Translations under genes and position numbers: made by a program
In this document: positions 7,856 through 15,734 of the stretch, piece by piece
Layout: each line of letters starts with the position of its first letter
Position numbering within the stretch: position 1 is the first letter of the stretch
The notes under the pieces: generated by a model
Databases searched by the model: none
Seen by the model: the letters and a program-made list of their open reading frames with translations, nothing else
What the model was told of the DNA's origin: nothing
DNA from: Kyrpidia tusciae DSM 2912
GTDB taxonomy: Bacteria; Bacillota; Bacilli; Kyrpidiales; Kyrpidiaceae
Assembly: GCF_000092905.1 (NCBI RefSeq)
Contig: NC_014098.1
Span: 124,001-188,000 of the forward strand
DNA: 64,000 nucleotides
Direction of reading: 5' to 3'

Positions 7856-8662
7856 ATGAAGGGGCGAGAGAAAGGGGCGGCCCGAAATGCGGGCGGGTTC
7901 CGCCGGCGGGTGCAGGGTGAATCCCAACGTCGGAGAGTGGTCGGAAGGCAGCCTGTTTTGGAGTTGCTTCGGGCGGGGCGGCCGGTGAATCGGCTGTTTA
8001 TTGCCGAGGGGGCGGAGGGCGGAAGTATGGCGGAGATCACAGCCAGGGCCAAGGAAGCGGGGATCGTGATCATCCGGGTGCCCAGGAACCGGTTGGACGA
8101 ATGGGCGAGCGGTGTGAACCACCAAGGCGTGATGGCGGACGTGGCGCCCTTCGCATATGCTGACCTGGACGAGTGTTTGCGTGCTGCGAAGTTGCACCGA
8201 CGGCCCGGCCTGTTTGTGCTCCTGGACGGGATTGAAGATCCGCACAATCTCGGTTCAATCCTTCGTACCGCGGAGGCCTGCGCGGTGGACGGGGTGGTGG
8301 TTCCGAAGCGGCGGGCCGCAGCAGTGAACGAGACGGTGGTAAAGGCTTCCGCAGGTGCGGCGGAGTTCGTTCCGGTGATTCGGGTGGGCAATCTCGGCCA
8401 AACCATTTTGGCATTAAAAAGGTCTGGGTATCGGGTGGTGGGGGCCGATACCGAGGGTGAATGCGACTATACCGATGTGGATTATCGGGTTCCAACGGCT
8501 TTGGTCATCGGCGGAGAGGGGAAGGGGTTGGGTCGGCTGGTACGGGAACGGTGTGATGAAGTGGTGCATATTCCCATGGCGGGACGGGTTAATTCTTTGA
8601 ATGCCGGGGTGGCGGCCGGTGTGCTCCTGTATGAGGCGATTCGGCAACGGTCCGCACCTTGA
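7856..8662 (+). CDS. rlmB: 23S rRNA 2'-O-methyltransferase RlmB (SpoU/TrmH family)
   Basis: This SPOUT-class methyltransferase is expected to modify the ribose of 23S rRNA G2251 (E. coli numbering). The ATG at 7856, one base past the cysS stop and after GGAGGGG, gives 268 residues. The N-terminal L30e-like substrate-binding domain is followed by the SPOUT domain with DGIEDPHNLGSILRTAEA, a VIGGEGKGL loop and the C-terminal NSLNAGVAAGVLLYEA knot motif. The first 40 residues are basic and likely disordered. It is tightly packed with cysS and rae1 in one operon. Confidence 0.93.
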   Translation: MKGREKGAARNAGGFRRRVQGESQRRRVVGRQPVLELLRAGRPVNRLFIAEGAEGGSMAEITARAKEAGIVIIRVPRNRLDEWASGVNHQGVMADVAPFAYADLDECLRAAKLHRRPGLFVLLDGIEDPHNLGSILRTAEACAVDGVVVPKRRAAAVNETVVKASAGAAEFVPVIRVGNLGQTILALKRSGYRVVGADTEGECDYTDVDYRVPTALVIGGEGKGLGRLVRERCDEVVHIPMAGRVNSLNAGVAAGVLLYEAIRQRSAP

Positions 8663-8668
8663 TGGTGG

Positions 8669-9187
8669 GTGCGGACGATGGAAGAGGTCGTTATTGTCGA
8701 TGGGTACAACGTCATCGGGACGTCCCCGGAGCTGGCGGCTTTGAAGGTGGAAAGCATGGAGGAGGCCAGGGCGAGATTACTCCAGTGGTTGGGGGAGTAT
8801 GGAGCGTACACCGGGAGAACGGTGATCGCCGTGTTCGACGGGCGATGCGCCCCGGAGCGCCGCGGACCGGACCGCGTGAATGGCGTCGAGGTGTATTTTA
8901 CGGGCGACGATCAAACGGCGGATCAGTGGATTGAGCGAGTGGTTCGGGAAAGGGTGGGAAACCGGAATGCGCGGATCTTTGTCGCGACATCGGATGAATT
9001 GGAACAATCCCTCTCTTTCGGATGGGGCGGGCTGCGCATTTCCTCTAGGGAATTCCTCGATGAATTGTTCAAAGTGCGCGCAGAGATCTCTCGTCGGGTG
9101 CGGACCCAGGAATCGGGGAGGGCGCCCATGAGAGAGCGCGTTCGGGACGACATTGCGAAAATATTCGAACGTTGGCGCAGGTCCTAG
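8669..9187 (+). CDS. rae1: NYN-domain ribonuclease, YacP/Rae1 family
   Basis: The 172-residue protein has the NYN (PIN-like) fold opening VVIVDGYNVIG, the acidic VFDGR segment and FVATSDELEQ, which match B. subtilis YacP/Rae1. That endonuclease cleaves mRNA in the ribosomal A site in a translation-dependent way. The start could be GTG 8669 or ATG 8678; a weak GGTGGG lies upstream of both. It is 6 bp downstream of rlmB and 5' of sigH, its canonical position. Rae1-like cleavage activity is inferred from synteny and family only. Confidence 0.88.
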   Translation: MRTMEEVVIVDGYNVIGTSPELAALKVESMEEARARLLQWLGEYGAYTGRTVIAVFDGRCAPERRGPDRVNGVEVYFTGDDQTADQWIERVVRERVGNRNARIFVATSDELEQSLSFGWGGLRISSREFLDELFKVRAEISRRVRTQESGRAPMRERVRDDIAKIFERWRRS

Positions 9188-9199
9188 CCTTTTGTTTCA

Positions 9200-9228
9200 T
9201 TGACCGTGCTAGACCCCTCCGGTATAAT
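9200..9228 (+). promoter_or_regulatory. Sigma-A promoter for sigH
   Basis: TTGACC (9200-9205), a 17-nt spacer and TATAAT (9223-9228), 40 bases before the sigH start. Confidence 0.85.
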
Positions 9229-9268
9229 AGAAGAACCCTAGCTTCAACCTTGGTCGGAGGGATGTGCA

Positions 9269-9934
9269 TTGGCCCACCAATTCGAAGCGGTGTTGTCAAA
9301 AGGCCTTCAGTTCCAATCACTCTCCGATGAGGATTTAGTCGATCGAGTTCGGGACGGGGACGAAGAGGCCCTGGAGTACCTGATTCATCGCTACAAGAAC
9401 TTTGTGCGTGCCAAGGCGCGCTCGTATTTTCTGATCGGTGCGGACCGGGAGGACATCGTACAAGAGGGAATGATCGGCCTGTATAAGTCGATCAGGGATT
9501 TTCGCAACGATAAGCTGGTTTCATTCCGCGCCTTCGCCGAATTGTGTATCACACGTCAGATCATTACGGCCATAAAAACGGCCACCCGCCAGAAACACAT
9601 TCCGCTCAATTCCTACATTTCGTTGGACAAGCCCATTTACGATGAGGAATCTGATCGAACTCTACTGGATGTGCTGTGTGGCACGCGGGTGGCTGACCCC
9701 GAAGAATTGATTATCAATCAAGAAGAATTTGACGATATTGAAGTGAAGATGGGGGAAATCCTCAGCGATCTGGAACAACAAGTGCTTATGCTGTACTTGG
9801 ACGGACGATCGTATCAGGAGATTGCGGTGGACCTCAAACGCCACGTGAAATCCATCGATAATGCCCTTCAGCGAGTCAAGCGCAAACTGGAGCGGTATCT
9901 CGAGGTGCGCAACGTGGGAAGCAGTGCTTCCTGA
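9269..9934 (+). CDS. sigH: RNA polymerase sigma factor SigH (sigma-30)
   Basis: SigH directs transcription of early-stationary and sporulation-entry genes in Bacilli. The 221-residue protein has region 2 (DEEALEYLIHRYKNFVRAKA and DREDIVQEGMIGLYK) and region 4 (VLMLYLDGRSYQEIAVDLKRHVKSIDNALQRVK). The length matches the B. subtilis protein. Translation starts at TTG 9269 after CGGAGGGATG. It has its own sigma-A promoter. The downstream link to rpmG-secE is interrupted by the insertion sequence at 10017. Confidence 0.97.
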   Translation: MAHQFEAVLSKGLQFQSLSDEDLVDRVRDGDEEALEYLIHRYKNFVRAKARSYFLIGADREDIVQEGMIGLYKSIRDFRNDKLVSFRAFAELCITRQIITAIKTATRQKHIPLNSYISLDKPIYDEESDRTLLDVLCGTRVADPEELIINQEEFDDIEVKMGEILSDLEQQVLMLYLDGRSYQEIAVDLKRHVKSIDNALQRVKRKLERYLEVRNVGSSAS

Positions 9935-10007
9935 TTGACTGGGGAATTTCAGTCGCAGTGGAGCCGGGCGGAGCATGTGGTGCGGCAGCACCAGGACCGC
10001 GCCCGCG

Positions 10008-10037
10008 GGAAGGCGCCAGTGCTGACGCATGAACCGG
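10008..10037 (+). repeat. Left target duplication and left terminal inverted repeat
   Basis: The 9-bp direct repeat is 10008-10016 and the terminal repeat is 10017-10037, beginning CAGTGCTGACG and ending GAACCGG. The boundary between the two is ambiguous by one or two bases because the flanks are GC palindromic (GGCGCC). Confidence 0.9.
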
Positions 10038-10161
10038 GAAGCCCTTGGGACGCTTGACTTCAGAGCGTGTCTCAAGAAAATTTGATTGCAAATACGACTG
10101 GACAGTTCTGAGCCCATCTGAGATGATAACCTTGGAGATGATGTCGAGAGGTGAGTCTCAG

Positions 10162-11070
10162 ATGGACGTACCCTTTTGGATTGGCGACCGAGAGTTTCGC
10201 GAGGCGGACCTGGAATTGATTCGAAACACGGTCCAGCGGTTTTCCCGCTTGAGTCGAGAGGAAATCGCGGCGACCTTGTGTGAGAATCTGCCGTGGAAGT
10301 CTCCGAATGGCCGGCTGAAAGTCGAAGCCTGCCACAAGCTGCTTCTAAAACTCGAGCAAAAAGGAGTGATTACTCTTCCGCCCTTGCGAGCCCAGGGTCC
10401 CCGAGGGTGCCGGGAACGAAGAGGGGGGGTGGTACAAACCCAGCTTCAGGCGTGCCTGCGGGATGTCCTTCCGGTCATCGTGGAGCCGGTCCGTCCGGAA
10501 GAACGGGCAGACTGGAACGCGACCATGGCGACGTATCACCCGTTGGGGTACCTTCGTGCGATCGGGGCCCGCATCCAGTACTGGATCCGGGCACAGGGGC
10601 CAAACGGACCGGTCATTGTGGGGGCGATGTTGTTTGGGGCTGCGGCGAAGGCCCTGGCTGCACGGGATCAGTGGATCGGATGGACGGCGGAGCAGCGCAG
10701 GCGGTATCGCCCACGAATCGTGAACAACAATCGGTTTCTGATTCTGCCGGGTGTACAGATTCCCCATCTGGCCAGTCATGCGCTTGCGTTGGCGGCCCGG
10801 CGGATTCGAGCGGATTGGAAGGCGCGCTATGGGTTTGAACCGGTTCTTTTGGAGACGTTTATCGAACCCCAATATCCAGGAACTTGCTACCGAGCGGCCA
10901 ACTGGATCGAGATCGGGAAGACGGCGGGACGAGGAAGACAGGATCGATTCTTCGAGTATGGAACGTCCGTGAAATCGATCTGGGTCTATCCGCTGGTGCG
11001 GGACTGGCGGAAGCGGTTGGTCGAACCCTTTCCACAGCTTGTGGAAGACGAGTGGGGGGAATCGAGATGA
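10162..11070 (+). CDS. DruA-like DUF4338 protein encoded within the insertion sequence
   Basis: The start chosen is ATG 10162, preceded by AGAGGTGAG, giving 302 residues; the frame is open to TTG 10045. Conserved DUF4338 features are visible: YHPLG (125-129), RDQWIGW (168-174), NNNRFLILPGVQIPHLASH (188-206), a DWKARYGF segment, LETFIE, GTCYRAANW (240-248) and GRGR (256-259). DUF4338 is the family of DruA of the Druantia anti-phage systems, but no DruE-type helicase or other defence gene is present. The stop codon overlaps the transposase start as ATGA. A role in transposition, or as a passenger, is inferred. The biochemical activity of the family is not something I can state. Confidence 0.85.
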   Translation: MDVPFWIGDREFREADLELIRNTVQRFSRLSREEIAATLCENLPWKSPNGRLKVEACHKLLLKLEQKGVITLPPLRAQGPRGCRERRGGVVQTQLQACLRDVLPVIVEPVRPEERADWNATMATYHPLGYLRAIGARIQYWIRAQGPNGPVIVGAMLFGAAAKALAARDQWIGWTAEQRRRYRPRIVNNNRFLILPGVQIPHLASHALALAARRIRADWKARYGFEPVLLETFIEPQYPGTCYRAANWIEIGKTAGRGRQDRFFEYGTSVKSIWVYPLVRDWRKRLVEPFPQLVEDEWGESR

Positions 11071-12482
11071 CGCTTCGGAATCCCGAGTCGATTCACCCCT
11101 GGACCCTTCCGAATCGGAAAAGCTCGTATCGAAACAGCGAGGAGGAGCGAGCGGACCGGCAAACGGCCGTGGAAGCCCAGTTGCCGGTTTGGCGAGCGTT
11201 GTTGCCGGGCTTGATGGAGAAGTTTTCACGGATTGCCGACCCCCGACGTCCAGGGAGCATTCGGCACAAACTGACTGTGCTTCTGACGTTTGGGCTGTTT
11301 ATGTTTATCTTTCAGTATGCCTCCCGCAGAAGAGCCAATCGGGAACTGACGCGTCCAACGTTTTGGGAACACTTTCGGGAGATCTTTCCGGAGGTGGAAA
11401 CCATCCCGCATATGGACACGGTGCAGCGGATCTTGGAACGGATCAATCCGGGGGAGCTCGAGGAGGTGATGACGGCGACGGTGAAGCGCCTTCTGCGGTC
11501 GGGACGACTGAAGGCGCTGTTGGTCGAGAAGCAATACGTGATCGCCATAGACGGCACCCAAAAGGCGAGTCGGGGGCAGCCCTGGGCCTCGGAGGCTTTG
11601 CATCGTCGGCACGGGGAGAACCAGGTCTCGTCCATGGCCTATGCCCTGGAGGCTAGCCTTGTCAGCCCTCAAGGGGTGGTCCTCCCGTTTCTCACGGAGT
11701 TTTGCGAGAATGCGGCTGAGCAGCAGGAGTTCGAGAAGCAAGACAGTGAACTGAAGGCCTGCAAACGGCTGCTGACCCGCCTGCGCAAGATGTTTCCCAA
11801 ATTGCGGATCTTGGTGGTGGCCGACGGGCTGTACCCCAACGGGCCGATGATGGCGCTGTGTCGGGATCTGCATCTGGACTTTATGTTTGTCCTGCCCCAA
11901 AGCTGTTTGCCCAGTGTGTGGGAAGAGGTCAAAGGCTTGAGAAAGATCGAACCCAACGAGCGGAGACACCGGTGGGGCAATCGCGAGCAAATCTTTTGGT
12001 GGATCAATCAGATCGACTATGATTTCAGGGAGGCTTCCGGGGCGCACCGTCGGCTTAAGGTGCATGTCGTGGGATGTACAGAGTTTTGGGAAGAGGGGGG
12101 GAAGCAGCAGGAGGCGCATTGGGCGTGGGTGTCCGGGCAGCCGCTGACGGCACAAAATGTGGTGAACCGCTGCAATCGTGCGGCACGCCACCGATGGGAC
12201 ATTGAGGAACAGATCCTGACGGAGAAGCACCGGGGATACGAGTATGAGCACCTGTACTCCACCGACTGGACGGCGATGCGAAACTGGCACGTGCTGATGC
12301 ACCTCGGCCATCTGGTGAACGTCATGGCCTTGCATACCGAAGGGCTGATGAAGAAAGTGCGGGAACTGGGCTTTAGCGGGACGTTGAAGTTTCTGTACGA
12401 AAGCTGGACGCAGGGGTGGATGGATCGGGACTGGCTGCTGGCGCGTTGCCAAGGTCCTCCGCGGCTGACGATGGCGTTTTAA
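11067..12482 (+). CDS. DDE-type transposase (IS4-superfamily-like)
   Basis: ATG 11067 overlaps the stop of the DruA-like gene and gives 471 residues. A likely DDE triad is D162 (AIDGTQK), D253 (VVADGLYP) and a glutamate of RWDIEEQ (380-381), in a context like the YREK-type motif of IS4-like transposases. The short N-terminal domain contains DPRRPGSIRHKL. No frameshift or internal stop is seen, so the enzyme should be active. Its preserved reading frame and perfect element ends suggest recent mobility. The exact insertion-sequence family is unresolved. Confidence 0.9.
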   Translation: MTLRNPESIHPWTLPNRKSSYRNSEEERADRQTAVEAQLPVWRALLPGLMEKFSRIADPRRPGSIRHKLTVLLTFGLFMFIFQYASRRRANRELTRPTFWEHFREIFPEVETIPHMDTVQRILERINPGELEEVMTATVKRLLRSGRLKALLVEKQYVIAIDGTQKASRGQPWASEALHRRHGENQVSSMAYALEASLVSPQGVVLPFLTEFCENAAEQQEFEKQDSELKACKRLLTRLRKMFPKLRILVVADGLYPNGPMMALCRDLHLDFMFVLPQSCLPSVWEEVKGLRKIEPNERRHRWGNREQIFWWINQIDYDFREASGAHRRLKVHVVGCTEFWEEGGKQQEAHWAWVSGQPLTAQNVVNRCNRAARHRWDIEEQILTEKHRGYEYEHLYSTDWTAMRNWHVLMHLGHLVNVMALHTEGLMKKVRELGFSGTLKFLYESWTQGWMDRDWLLARCQGPPRLTMAF

Positions 12483-12661
12483 CAGGAATATCTTGCAATA
12501 TCGTTCTGTGGGGGAGGGGAGGTGTAACCTCTGGTGAACCAATTATCAACAGAAATGGATTTCCCTGTCATTCACGGCGATTCTCCTTTACAAGGACACC
12601 CTACAGGCAGAAGGGATTCAGACTCCGGGGCCGCCTCAGCTGCCTCCGAATTTTTTCTACA

Positions 12662-12691
12662 CCGGTTCATGCGTCAGCACTGGGAAGGCGC
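12662..12691 (-). repeat. Right terminal inverted repeat and right target duplication
   Basis: Positions 12662-12682 are the exact reverse complement of the left terminal repeat. Positions 12683-12691 repeat the 9-bp target sequence. The -35 box of the next promoter begins 8 bp further on. Confidence 0.9.
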
Positions 12692-12699
12692 CAGCAGGG

Positions 12700-12728
12700 T
12701 TGACACCAAAGTCTGGCTGTGATAGTGT
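12700..12728 (+). promoter_or_regulatory. Promoter of rpmG-secE-nusG, adjacent to the insertion site
   Basis: TTGACA (12700-12705), a 17-nt spacer and TAGTGT (12723-12728) with an extended -10 TG at 12720-12721. The -35 box lies 8 bp outside the right target duplication, so the element did not destroy this promoter. Confidence 0.7.
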
Positions 12729-12778
12729 ATTTGGGGTATCCGGCTGGATCATCGGGCCATTTCCTGGAGGTGTCACGG

Positions 12779-12928
12779 TTGCGCGTCAATATCATCCTTG
12801 CGTGTACGGAATGTAAACATCGCAATTACGTATCGCGCAAGAACAAGAAGAACAATCCGGACCGGCTCGAGCGCAGGAAGTTCTGCCGCTGGTGCAATCA
12901 GCATACCCTGCACCGGGAGACTCGGTAG
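12779..12928 (+). CDS. rpmG: Ribosomal protein L33, zinc-binding form
   Basis: The 49-residue protein starts at TTG 12779 after CTGGAGGTG. It carries CTEC near the N-terminus and CRWC near the C-terminus, the four-cysteine zinc ribbon of the C+ form of L33. It immediately precedes secE, the usual location of rpmG in Bacilli. It sits in the large ribosomal subunit near the E site. Confidence 0.95.
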   Translation: MRVNIILACTECKHRNYVSRKNKKNNPDRLERRKFCRWCNQHTLHRETR

Positions 12929-12947
12929 TCCGGCGGCGAGGGGAACT

Positions 12948-13169
12948 ATGGGATTTGTAGAAGCCGTGCGCAATGGCTCGTCCCGGGTGGTGGGGTATTT
13001 TCGGGACGTGGTCGGCGAACTCAGACGGGTGCGTTGGCCGAATCGGAAGGAACTGGTTAGCTATACCATTGTCGTGATCACCACGGTGATCGTCATGGCC
13101 GTTCTGATCTATCTTTTCGATCTTCTTTTCTCCTTGTTCCTGAACGCCATCGGCCTGGGGACGAGGTAG
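12948..13169 (+). CDS. secE: Preprotein translocase subunit SecE
   Basis: SecE is the small clamp-like subunit of the SecYEG channel. ATG 12948 after GCGAGGGGAA gives 73 residues. An amphipathic segment with ELRRVRWPNRKELVSYT is followed by a single transmembrane helix (about residues 44-66). That is the one-TM form found in Gram-positive bacteria. It lies between rpmG and nusG as usual. Confidence 0.95.
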   Translation: MGFVEAVRNGSSRVVGYFRDVVGELRRVRWPNRKELVSYTIVVITTVIVMAVLIYLFDLLFSLFLNAIGLGTR

Positions 13170-13215
13170 GACTACAACCGCAGGGGAGGGTGGGCGTTAT
13201 ACGCCCGGGATTCCG

Positions 13216-13758
13216 ATGGAACAACTGGAAAAGCGGTGGTATGTCGTTCACACCTATTCCGGGTTCGAGAACAAAGTGAAAACGAACTTGGAAAAGCGCG
13301 TCCTGTCCATGAATATGGAGGATAAGATTTTTCGCGTTTTGGTGCCAACCGAGGAAGAGATCGAAACGAAGAACGGCAAGAAACGGGCGGTCATGAAGAA
13401 AGTGTTTCCCGGCTATGTGCTGGTGGAGATGATCATGACGGACGACTCGTGGTATGTGGTGAGAAACACGCCCGGAGTCACCGGCTTTGTGGGTTCCACA
13501 GGAGCTGGCTCCAAACCGATTCCCCTTCATCCCGCCGAGGTTCGGGCGATCTTGAAACAGATGGGAATGGATGAACCGAAGGAACGGGTCGATCTTCACG
13601 TCCGGGATGCGGTCCGGGTCGTGGAGGGGCCTTTTGCTGACTTCGTCGGGAGCATCGAGGAAGTGTATCCTGAAAAGCAGAAGGTTCGGGTGCTTGTTTC
13701 CATGTTCGGGCGGGACACGCCGTTGGAGTTGGAGTTTTCTCAGGTGGAGAAGATTTAA
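13216..13758 (+). CDS. nusG: Transcription elongation/antitermination factor NusG
   Basis: NusG binds the RNA polymerase clamp and couples it to other factors. The 180-residue protein has the NGN domain (WYVVHTYSGFENKVKTNLE near the N-terminus, FPGYVLVEM) and a C-terminal KOW domain (VRVVEGPFADFVGSIEEV). It follows secE and precedes the L11-L1 operon. The length is normal. Confidence 0.97.
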   Translation: MEQLEKRWYVVHTYSGFENKVKTNLEKRVLSMNMEDKIFRVLVPTEEEIETKNGKKRAVMKKVFPGYVLVEMIMTDDSWYVVRNTPGVTGFVGSTGAGSKPIPLHPAEVRAILKQMGMDEPKERVDLHVRDAVRVVEGPFADFVGSIEEVYPEKQKVRVLVSMFGRDTPLELEFSQVEKI

Positions 13759-13812
13759 TGGTGTGAAGACGTTTTGGCGAGATCCTCCGTCGGGTGAAGG
13801 AGGTGAAAGTCG

Positions 13813-14238
13813 TTGGCGAAAAAGATCATCAAAGTGGTCAAACTGCAGATTCCAGCCGGAAAGGCGACACCCGCGCCGCCTGTGGGTCCTGCTCTTGGAC
13901 AGGCGGGTGTGAATATCATGGGCTTTTGCAAAGAGTTCAACGCCCGCACGGCGGACCAAGCGGGCATGGTTATTCCCGTGGTCATCAGCGTGTTTGAAGA
14001 TCGGTCCTTCACGTTCGAAACCAAGACTCCGCCGGCATCCGATTTGTTGAAGAAGGCGGCCGGCGTCGAACGCGGGTCCGGAGAGCCGAATAAAAAGAAA
14101 GTGGCTGTTGTCAAGCGAGCCAAGGTGCGCGAGATTGCAGAGATGAAGATGCAGGATCTCAATGCGGCCTCGGTGGAGGCTGCGATGCGCATGATCGAGG
14201 GCACGGCCCGAAGCATGGGCATTACCGTCGAAGATTGA
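13813..14238 (+). CDS. rplK: Ribosomal protein L11
   Basis: The 141-residue protein starts at TTG 13813 after GAAGGAGGTG. The N-terminal domain has the proline-rich [17 protein letters not shown] segment, and the C-terminal rRNA-binding domain ends with [11 protein letters not shown]11 forms the GTPase-associated centre with 23S rRNA. It is followed by rplA. Confidence 0.98.
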   Translation: MAKKIIKVVKLQIPAGKATPAPPVGPALGQAGVNIMGFCKEFNARTADQAGMVIPVVISVFEDRSFTFETKTPPASDLLKKAAGVERGSGEPNKKKVAVVKRAKVREIAEMKMQDLNAASVEAAMRMIEGTARSMGITVED

Positions 14239-14289
14239 CGGGTTATCGTGGGAGGTTCGCGCCGAAGGGACCACGAAGGAGGTAGACAC

Positions 14290-14994
14290 ATGGCCCATAT
14301 GGGAAAACGGTATGAGGAAGCGGTGAAGTCTGTCGACCGGGATCGCCTCTATGATCCCGAAGAGGCCCTGGCTTTGGTGAAACAACTGGCGAAAGCCAAG
14401 TTCGATGAAACGGTGGAGGTCGCGGTGCGCCTGGGCGTCGATCCGAAAAAGGCGGATCAGCAGGTTCGAGGTGCGGTGGTGTTACCCCATGGTACAGGGA
14501 AAACGGTTCGTGTGCTGGTGTTCGCTAAGGGCGAGAAAGCGAAAGAAGCCGAGGCCGCCGGTGCGGACATCGTCGGGGATGATGAATTGATTGCCCGAAT
14601 CCAACAGGGATGGCTTGATTTTGATGTGGCGGTGGCGACTCCGGATATGATGGGGGCGGTGGGCCGTCTGGGCCGTATCCTGGGGCCAAAAGGGATGATG
14701 CCCAATCCCAAGACGGGTACAGTGACCTTCGACGTTGAACGGGCGGTCCAGGAGATCAAGGCCGGGAAGATTGAGTACCGCGTGGACAAGGCGGGGAATA
14801 TTCATGCGCCGATTGGAAAGGTTTCCTTTGAGACGGCGCACCTCGTCGAGAATTTCCACGCGCTGATGGATGCCTTGCAAAAGGCAAAACCCGCGGCGGC
14901 CAAAGGGCAATACATCCGTAGCGTGGCCGTTAGTTCGACGATGGGCCCTGGGGTGAGGGTCAATCCGACCAAGGCGGTGGCCGTTGTATCCTGA
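14290..14994 (+). CDS. rplA: Ribosomal protein L1
   Basis: ATG 14290, directly after GAAGGAGGTAG, gives 234 residues, the usual length; the upstream in-frame extension lacks a ribosome site. The L1 signature around [11 protein letters not shown] is present. L1 forms the L1 stalk and in many bacteria autoregulates the L11-L1 operon by binding its mRNA. No obvious L1-binding leader was identified here. Confidence 0.98.
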   Translation: MAHMGKRYEEAVKSVDRDRLYDPEEALALVKQLAKAKFDETVEVAVRLGVDPKKADQQVRGAVVLPHGTGKTVRVLVFAKGEKAKEAEAAGADIVGDDELIARIQQGWLDFDVAVATPDMMGAVGRLGRILGPKGMMPNPKTGTVTFDVERAVQEIKAGKIEYRVDKAGNIHAPIGKVSFETAHLVENFHALMDALQKAKPAAAKGQYIRSVAVSSTMGPGVRVNPTKAVAVVS

Positions 14995-15021
14995 GGGTAG
15001 ATGAAAAAACCACATCCCGTT

Positions 15022-15147
15022 GCGCCGTAGACAGCAGGGGTGCAGAAGGCACTTAATCATCCTGCCGAGGCTGAATCACGTGGAACGGACATCCGAAAGG
15101 AAGTCCTCGGGAAGCCATGTGTCGCCTCCGTCTGCGGAGGCTTTTTT
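15022..15147 (+). promoter_or_regulatory. L10 leader (autoregulatory mRNA structure) with attenuator
   Basis: Between rplA and rplJ the sequence contains the conserved L10-leader features: GCCGTAGACAGCAGG near 15028, TTAATCATCCTGCCGAGGC near 15053 and a terminal GC stem. GCCTCCG (15124-15130) pairs with CGGAGGC (15135-15141) and is followed by TTTTTT, forming an intrinsic terminator. Binding of the L10-L12 complex to the leader is expected to promote termination and so limit its own synthesis. Confidence 0.88.
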
Positions 15148-15193
15148 CATGCCTTGGCGGCGAGGCGGTGTGGGAAGCGAGGAGGTGCGGGCA

Positions 15194-15706
15194 GTGGCCG
15201 TACGGCCGGAGAAAGTCCAGGCGGTTGAGGAGATTACTGCGAAATTGCGGGATGCTCGGGCGGCGATCATCACCGATTATCGGGGGTTGAATGTCGCCGA
15301 GATGACAGAGCTGCGCAAGCGGTTGCGGGAAGCGGGCGTGGAGTTTAAAGTCGTGAAGAATACGTTGACCCGCAGAGCCACCGCAGCTGTTCAAGTTCAG
15401 GATTTGGATCAGCATTTGACGGGTCCTACGGCCATCGCCTTCGGTTTTGACGATGTGGTCGTGCCTGCGAAGATTCTCAGCGAGTTTGCCAAAGATCACA
15501 AGGCTTTGGAGATCAAGGGCGGACTTATCGAGGGGAAAGCGGTGGATGCCGCAGGGGTGGATGCCTTGGCAAAACTGCCTCCCCGGGAGGGTCTGTTGTC
15601 GATGCTGCTGAGCGTCATGCAGGCGCCGATGCGCAATTTGGCCTATGCTGTGAAGCAGATCGCTGAGCAGAAAGAAACGGGTGGAGCTGCGGCTTCCGAG
15701 GCCTGA
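15194..15706 (+). CDS. rplJ: Ribosomal protein L10
   Basis: GTG 15194, seven bases after GAGGAGGTG, gives 170 residues beginning with [13 protein letters not shown]; the open frame upstream runs through the leader and is not family-like. The rRNA-binding region (ADYRG-like [16 protein letters not shown]) and the C-terminal helix that anchors L7/L12 dimers are present. Expression is probably attenuated by the L10 leader upstream. Confidence 0.97.
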   Translation: MAVRPEKVQAVEEITAKLRDARAAIITDYRGLNVAEMTELRKRLREAGVEFKVVKNTLTRRATAAVQVQDLDQHLTGPTAIAFGFDDVVVPAKILSEFAKDHKALEIKGGLIEGKAVDAAGVDALAKLPPREGLLSMLLSVMQAPMRNLAYAVKQIAEQKETGGAAASEA

Positions 15707-15734
15707 TAACCAGGAATTCAGGAGGGGGATTGGA

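Larger units (their letters stand above)
10017..12682 (+). mobile_element. Complete insertion sequence carrying a DruA-like gene and a DDE transposase
   Basis: The 2,666-bp element has perfect 21-bp terminal inverted repeats (10017-10037 and 12662-12682). It is flanked by a 9-bp direct repeat GGAAGGCGC (10008-10016 and 12683-12691), the expected target-site duplication. Removing the element and one repeat copy restores a continuous sigH-rpmG intergenic region. It encodes two co-directional, overlapping genes, a DUF4338/DruA homologue and a DDE transposase. About 124 bp at the left and 180 bp at the right are non-coding. Because the repeats are perfect and both frames are intact, insertion appears recent. 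The insertion-sequence family could not be fixed without a database. Confidence 0.92.

Noticed and set aside
9978-9993. Hairpin TGGTGC/GCACCA after sigH as a terminator
   Set aside because: Short 6-bp stem and no T-run.
10045-10161. Upstream TTG start for the DruA-like gene
   Set aside because: No good ribosome site; ATG 10162 has AGAGGTGAG at proper spacing, and conserved sequence begins after it.
10162-12482. A full Druantia defence system
   Set aside because: Only a DruA-like gene is present, without the DruE helicase or other partners, and it lies within an insertion sequence.
11226-12542. A 438-codon minus-strand frame opposite the transposase
   Set aside because: Low-complexity basic translation, no domain and no ribosome site; the plus-strand transposase has clear DDE motifs.
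12572-12722. Short plus-strand frames across the right end of the insertion sequence
   Set aside because: They cross the element boundary and terminal repeat, and have no ribosome site.
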